Positions 60,718-64,000 of a stretch of DNA of 64,000 bases are shown in pieces. The DNA comes from Arenibacter algicola. GTDB taxonomy: Bacteria > Bacteroidota > Bacteroidia > Flavobacteriales > Flavobacteriaceae. A program made the translations under genes and the position numbers. The notes beneath the pieces are model-generated. The model did not search any database and had not been told where the DNA came from. It worked only from the letters and a program-made list of their open reading frames with translations. The first letter of the stretch is position 1. Each line of letters begins with the position of its first letter. The stretch is from positions 62,001 to 126,000 of the forward strand of contig NZ_JAHKPO010000023.1 of assembly GCF_018860365.1 (NCBI RefSeq). The letters are read 5' to 3'.

Positions 60718-61722
60718 ATGACAACCAGAATAGCCCTTATAGGCGCAGGATTTATATCGGATTATCATGCGCGTGGACTACAAACCCTAGCCGATGTCGA
60801 AATTGTGGCCGTGGTGTCCAAAAACCTTGAAAATGCCCAAAAATTTGCTCTTAAGTATAATATCAAAGAAGCGCTGAACGATATTTCGTCCCTTGTAAAA
60901 AGAGATGATTTGGATGCCGTAATTATAAGCACTCCCAATCAATTTCATGCTTCCTATGCCATAGAGTTTTTACAAAATGGCAAGGATGTTTTTCTTGAAA
61001 AACCTATGGGAATGAGCGGGGATGAAGGCAGACAAATAGCTGAGGTTGCCAAAAAACATAACCAATTGGTAATGGTTGGGCATATGTGGCGTTTTGATAC
61101 CGATACCCGTTATATAAAGGACACCGTGGTCTCGGGAACAATAGGAAAAGTATTTAAGACCAAAGGTTATGGTATACATGAAAATTGGGGGCCCTCGGGC
61201 TGGTTTACCAAAAAGGAATTGGCAGGGGGCGGAGCCTTGGCAGACATGGGTGTCCATGCCATTGATGCTGTAAGGTATATTTTGGGAGACCCAAAACCCG
61301 CTAAGGTATATGCCAGAATTTCTACAGAATTTGGAGATTATGATGTGGACGATACAGGTATTTTGGTCATTACTTGGGACAATGGCACTGAAAGCATTAT
61401 AGAAAGTGGATGGTGGCACCCCCATATGGACGGACCTGAAGCCAGTACCAGCCTGTTCGGGACCAAGGGTTATGCCAATCTGTTTCCTACATTTTTAAAA
61501 ATGAAGGAAGGGGAAGGTTCGGTAACCACTGTACCCGAGCTTCCAAAAAGGGAAGATCACTGCGACCAAATAATCTATACCCGTCAAATGGAGTATTTTG
61601 TAGAATGTATCAAAACTAGACAACAACCAGTTCCCGGACTTGTGGAAGGACAAATGGTGTTGGATATTGTAGATGCGGCCTATAAATCCGCCAAAACGGG
61701 TGAGGTAGTGAATTTAATTTAG
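60718..61722 (+). CDS. Gfo/Idh/MocA-family oxidoreductase
   Basis: A 334-residue cytosolic enzyme. The Rossmann motif is IGAGFISDYHARGL, the catalytic-domain Lys is in DVFLEKPMGMSGDEG, and the C-terminal domain has GGGALADMGVHAIDAVRYIL with the conserved Asp and His. It resembles NAD(P)-dependent sugar or inositol dehydrogenases. It is not closely similar to the one at 12927. The upstream 182 bases include a small hairpin with a GAAA loop (60597-60615). It is followed by a HAD gene after 27 bases. Confidence 0.92.
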   Translation: MTTRIALIGAGFISDYHARGLQTLADVEIVAVVSKNLENAQKFALKYNIKEALNDISSLVKRDDLDAVIISTPNQFHASYAIEFLQNGKDVFLEKPMGMSGDEGRQIAEVAKKHNQLVMVGHMWRFDTDTRYIKDTVVSGTIGKVFKTKGYGIHENWGPSGWFTKKELAGGGALADMGVHAIDAVRYILGDPKPAKVYARISTEFGDYDVDDTGILVITWDNGTESIIESGWWHPHMDGPEASTSLFGTKGYANLFPTFLKMKEGEGSVTTVPELPKREDHCDQIIYTRQMEYFVECIKTRQQPVPGLVEGQMVLDIVDAAYKSAKTGEVVNLI

Positions 61723-61749
61723 TACCCATAGTATTCAAAACTATTAAAA

Positions 61750-62394
61750 ATGGCTCTCATTGACTTAAGGGATAATATTGAAAACATCATTTTTGATCTG
61801 GATGGTACCCTTTGGGATCCCATGCCCATGAGTATCAAGGCATGGCATACGGCACTGAATGGTTTCGACTGTATTAAAAATCCGATTTCCAAGGAAGATA
61901 TACAGGGTATTCTGGGAATGCAGCACGACCTGGTAGGAAAGAAACTGTTTCCATATCTTTCCAAAGAACAGCAAGACGAGGTCATGAACAGTTGCTATGT
62001 ACAGGAGGTAAATGACATTAAGGAGTTCGGAGGGGTTTTGTACCATGGATTGGAAGAAACCTTGAAGATACTGGGGAGTAAGTACGATCTGTATATAGTC
62101 AGTAATTGTCAGGCTGGTTATATCGAAGCCTTTTATGAATACCATGGTTTGGGTGCCTATTTTAAAGATTTTGAATGTTCAGGAAATACGGGTAAGTCCA
62201 AGGCCGAAAATGTAAAAATGGTCATTGAAAGAAATACACTTTCCAAACCCATCTATATTGGGGATACCTTAGGGGATTATACCGCTGCCGAAGGCAACCG
62301 AATACCATTTGTTTTTGCCAAATACGGATTTGGCGATGTGCCCAATCCGGAACATAATATCAATAAAATTACCGATTTAAGGGATTTGCTTTAA
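61750..62394 (+). CDS. HAD-superfamily hydrolase (phosphatase type)
   Basis: A 214-residue cytosolic protein. Motif I is FDLDGTLWDPMPMS, motif II has the Ser/Asn in YIVSNCQAGYI, motif III the Lys in GKSKAENVK, and motif IV IGDTLGDYTAAEGNRIP. A helical cap (about 17-85) is typical of beta-phosphoglucomutase or phosphoglycolate phosphatase relatives. It would remove phosphate from a sugar phosphate or isomerise it, following the oxidoreductase in the same unit. Confidence 0.9.
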   Translation: MALIDLRDNIENIIFDLDGTLWDPMPMSIKAWHTALNGFDCIKNPISKEDIQGILGMQHDLVGKKLFPYLSKEQQDEVMNSCYVQEVNDIKEFGGVLYHGLEETLKILGSKYDLYIVSNCQAGYIEAFYEYHGLGAYFKDFECSGNTGKSKAENVKMVIERNTLSKPIYIGDTLGDYTAAEGNRIPFVFAKYGFGDVPNPEHNINKITDLRDLL

Positions 62395-63150
62395 TCCAAA
62401 CATATCTGGTTGAAATGTTAGTGATTCCGCTTCGATCCTCCCTTGTTTAAGACATGGTCACTTCGATAGAATCCCCTATTGGCAGGAATCCCGCAGGCAA
62501 CGGTTTTATAAAAGTTTCATCAGTTTTATTAATAGCTTGGAAATTATATACCCAATTAATGTTTTGGCTTAGTTAGTTGTGTGATTTCTCCCTATTGGTC
62601 GAAATGACTGTAGTAATCACTTCGACAGAGTCCCTTTTTGGGGACGACGAGAAGTCGTACAAGCTAGGTTTTCATTTTTGGAATCTCAATACTTTTTTTG
62701 AATAAAGAGGTTGCTTCATGGTAAGTTTTCAAAACTTCGTTGAGCTACTAGTGTGATTTGTTTCTATTTGGTACCGATGATGAAGTAGCTCAAAGGCACA
62801 AGGGGAAAGAGATAATCCAGTAGCCATAATGGGCACACAATGACGACAGCAGTGGCTCCTTCCCTTGGATAAGGGAAGGGTGGATCTTCCGCTGGGTGCG
62901 GAGGAGACGGAAGGGATTGATAGCCCAGGTCTTTGGGAGGGGACAATAGATAAGGTATGGGTTTACGGCTCGAGATTTCAAACTCCCCTTTTTGCCCCAC
63001 CAAGGAGCGTGGCAATTCATTCCCCTCTTCGTTACATAAGGGGAGTTATTAGCCTTTTTAGGGTACAATTAATATCTACCCATGCAATTTAAATAGTTGA
63101 TTCTAATGCTTTGGATCCGTATATTTGAATTTCCCTCTAAAATTTTGACA
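62395..63150. other. Repeat-rich gap without a convincing gene
   Basis: About 755 bases. Two related segments occur: CACTTCGATAGAATCCCC (near 62460) and CACTTCGACAGAGTCCC (near 62618). A structured GC-rich block (62858-63047) follows and is listed separately. Short frames on both strands in this gap lack any recognisable domain and follow the repeat structure. The next gene starts at 63151. Confidence 0.55.
62858..63047. repeat. Composite palindromic element (dispersed-repeat type)
   Basis: First hairpin: CCTTCCCTT (62858-62866) against AAGGGAAGG (62871-62879) with a GGAT loop. Next, near 62887-62905, CTTCCGC pairs with GCGGAGG (one wobble). Further right, AACTCCCCTT (62981-62990) pairs with AAGGGGAGTT (63038-63047). 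Strings of this kind recur between genes in flavobacterial genomes as I recall, so a repeat or small mobile remnant is likelier than an RNA gene. A structured RNA cannot be excluded. Confidence 0.55.
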
Positions 63151-64000
63151 ATGTTTTTTAGCAGAATAAAGGTTCTGATTTTAATTTGTACGCTGGGCGG
63201 TTTAGGTATTTCCTGTGACAGATCACAACAGTTCTCTGAACCTCTGCCTAAGGTGGTGGATTTTAATTTTCATGTAAAACCCATATTGGTACAGAATTGT
63301 TATTTGTGCCATGGCCCCGACCCAAGTAGTAGAAAAGCGGAATTACGATTGGATACCTACGAAGGTGCCACCGCTGCCCTAAAAGAAGGGGGGCATGCCA
63401 TTGTGCCGGGGAAGGCTTCCAAAAGCCATATGGTACAGCGGGTTTATAATGAAGACCCTGGTATGGTAATGCCTCCACCGGAGACCAATCTAAAACTTAC
63501 CGAGAGGGAGAAGGCCTTATTGAACAAGTGGATAGATCAGGGAGCCGAATGGAAAGATCACTGGTCCTTTATTAAGCCGGAGACGAAAATTGCGTTATCG
63601 GACCCCAAGGCCATCGATTTTATAATAGAAAAGAAACTGGATGAAAAAGGGTTGGAGAAAGTACCTCTTGCCAATAAAAACTCACTTATCCGAAGAGTAT
63701 CCTATTTACTTACCGGCTTACCCCCAAACCCTAAAGAGGTTCAAGAATTTATTTCTGACACCAGTAGTGTGGCTTACGAAAAGCTGGTAGATCGTTATCT
63801 AAATTCACCGGCCTATGGAGAAAGATGGGCAAGACATTGGATGGATTTGGTGCGGTATGCGGAAACAAAGGGGCACGAGTTTGATTATGCCATAACGGGT
63901 GCCTGGAAATATAGGGACTACTTGATCAGGGCGTTTAACGAAGATGTGCCCTATGATCAATTCCTAAAGGAGCACATTGCAGGGGATTTATTGCCAACTA
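63151..64000 (+). CDS. PSD1-type cytochrome/DUF1549 protein, N-terminal part (runs off window)
   Basis: Starts at ATG 63151 and is open to the right edge (283 codons visible). A lipoprotein signal ends in GLGISC (Cys22). The planctomycete-cytochrome-c domain (PSCyt1) begins [20 protein letters not shown], with the haem motif CYLCH and a MPPP loop. From about residue 165 a DUF1549 (PSCyt2) domain begins: [20 protein letters not shown] then [20 protein letters not shown]. Full-length relatives also have a C-terminal DUF1553 domain. It is probably an envelope electron-transfer protein for sugar oxidation, like the haem lipoprotein at 10689. Confidence 0.88.
   Translation, partial: MFFSRIKVLILICTLGGLGISCDRSQQFSEPLPKVVDFNFHVKPILVQNCYLCHGPDPSSRKAELRLDTYEGATAALKEGGHAIVPGKASKSHMVQRVYNEDPGMVMPPPETNLKLTEREKALLNKWIDQGAEWKDHWSFIKPETKIALSDPKAIDFIIEKKLDEKGLEKVPLANKNSLIRRVSYLLTGLPPNPKEVQEFISDTSSVAYEKLVDRYLNSPAYGERWARHWMDLVRYAETKGHEFDYAITGAWKYRDYLIRAFNEDVPYDQFLKEHIAGDLLPT

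Noticed and set aside
62764-63478. Several short open frames in the repeat-rich gap and antisense to the PSD1-type gene
   Set aside because: They follow palindromic repeats or shadow the real plus-strand frame starting at 63151; no domains.

Overview
The window looks like part of a marine Flavobacteriaceae chromosome (phylum Bacteroidota, perhaps close to Arenibacter, Maribacter or Zobellia; the genus is a guess). The grounds are an adjacent SusC/SusD pair with the family's usual N-terminal domains, many lipoproteins with short Bacteroidota-type signals, promoter-like TAnnTTTG elements, DUF families common in this group, and short palindromic repeats of a type I associate with flavobacterial genomes. 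No rRNA, tRNA, transposase or CRISPR array was seen.

Layout. (1) 1-2296: end of a NEW3-type protein followed by an overlapping ABC ATPase and permease. (2) 2332-5887, minus strand: GH88 unsaturated uronyl hydrolase, Cys-type sulfatase and a DUF6250-like protein, a small unit for a sulfated, uronic-acid-containing polysaccharide. (3) 6352-12905, plus strand: SMP-30-type lactonase lipoprotein, Tat-exported RidA-like protein, Sec-exported RraA-like protein, NTF2-like lipoprotein, BASS-type transporter and a large haem lipoprotein. Nearly every product carries an export or lipidation signal. (4) 12927-20253, minus strand: Gfo/Idh/MocA oxidoreductase, two DapA-type lyases (one lacking the usual Tyr), a GH20/GH67-like lipoprotein, a SUMF1-fold protein without the catalytic cysteines, and an unassigned helical protein.

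(5) 20.8-45.1 kb is a redox, metal and efflux region. It holds rhodanese, HMA protein and a DUF3365 cytochrome; a TetR-controlled TolC/HlyD/ABC exporter of YbhGFSR type; a compact cluster of LOG enzyme, OMPLA-like phospholipase, ATP-cone/Mrr nuclease and PycTM-like membrane protein; a sulfide:quinone-reductase-like flavoprotein with a coupled small protein; DUF2202 and DUF6799 proteins; and a TolC/MFP/RND pump with PII-like and DUF2892 proteins. Five intergenic regions here carry related 14-bp sites, GTAAC-N4-GTTAC or close variants. Two of them lie exactly the same distance upstream of a good TAnnTTTG-like -7 element and a third lies that distance from a weaker match, which suggests one Crp/Fnr-type regulon.

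(6) 45.2-64 kb is a second carbohydrate locus: SusD and SusC (minus strand), then divergently an SSS symporter, two tiny membrane proteins, a GH2 enzyme of exo-beta-glucosaminidase type, a sialidase-fold lipoprotein, DegT-type aminotransferase, glycerophosphodiesterase-like enzyme, metallophosphoesterase, Gfo/Idh/MocA oxidoreductase and HAD hydrolase. After a repeat-rich gap comes the start of a PSD1-type cytochrome protein that runs off the window.

The clearest candidates for something undescribed are the shared GTAAC-N4-GTTAC regulon, the LOG/OMPLA/ATP-cone-Mrr/PycTM cluster, and the mostly extracytoplasmic lactonase/RidA/RraA set.
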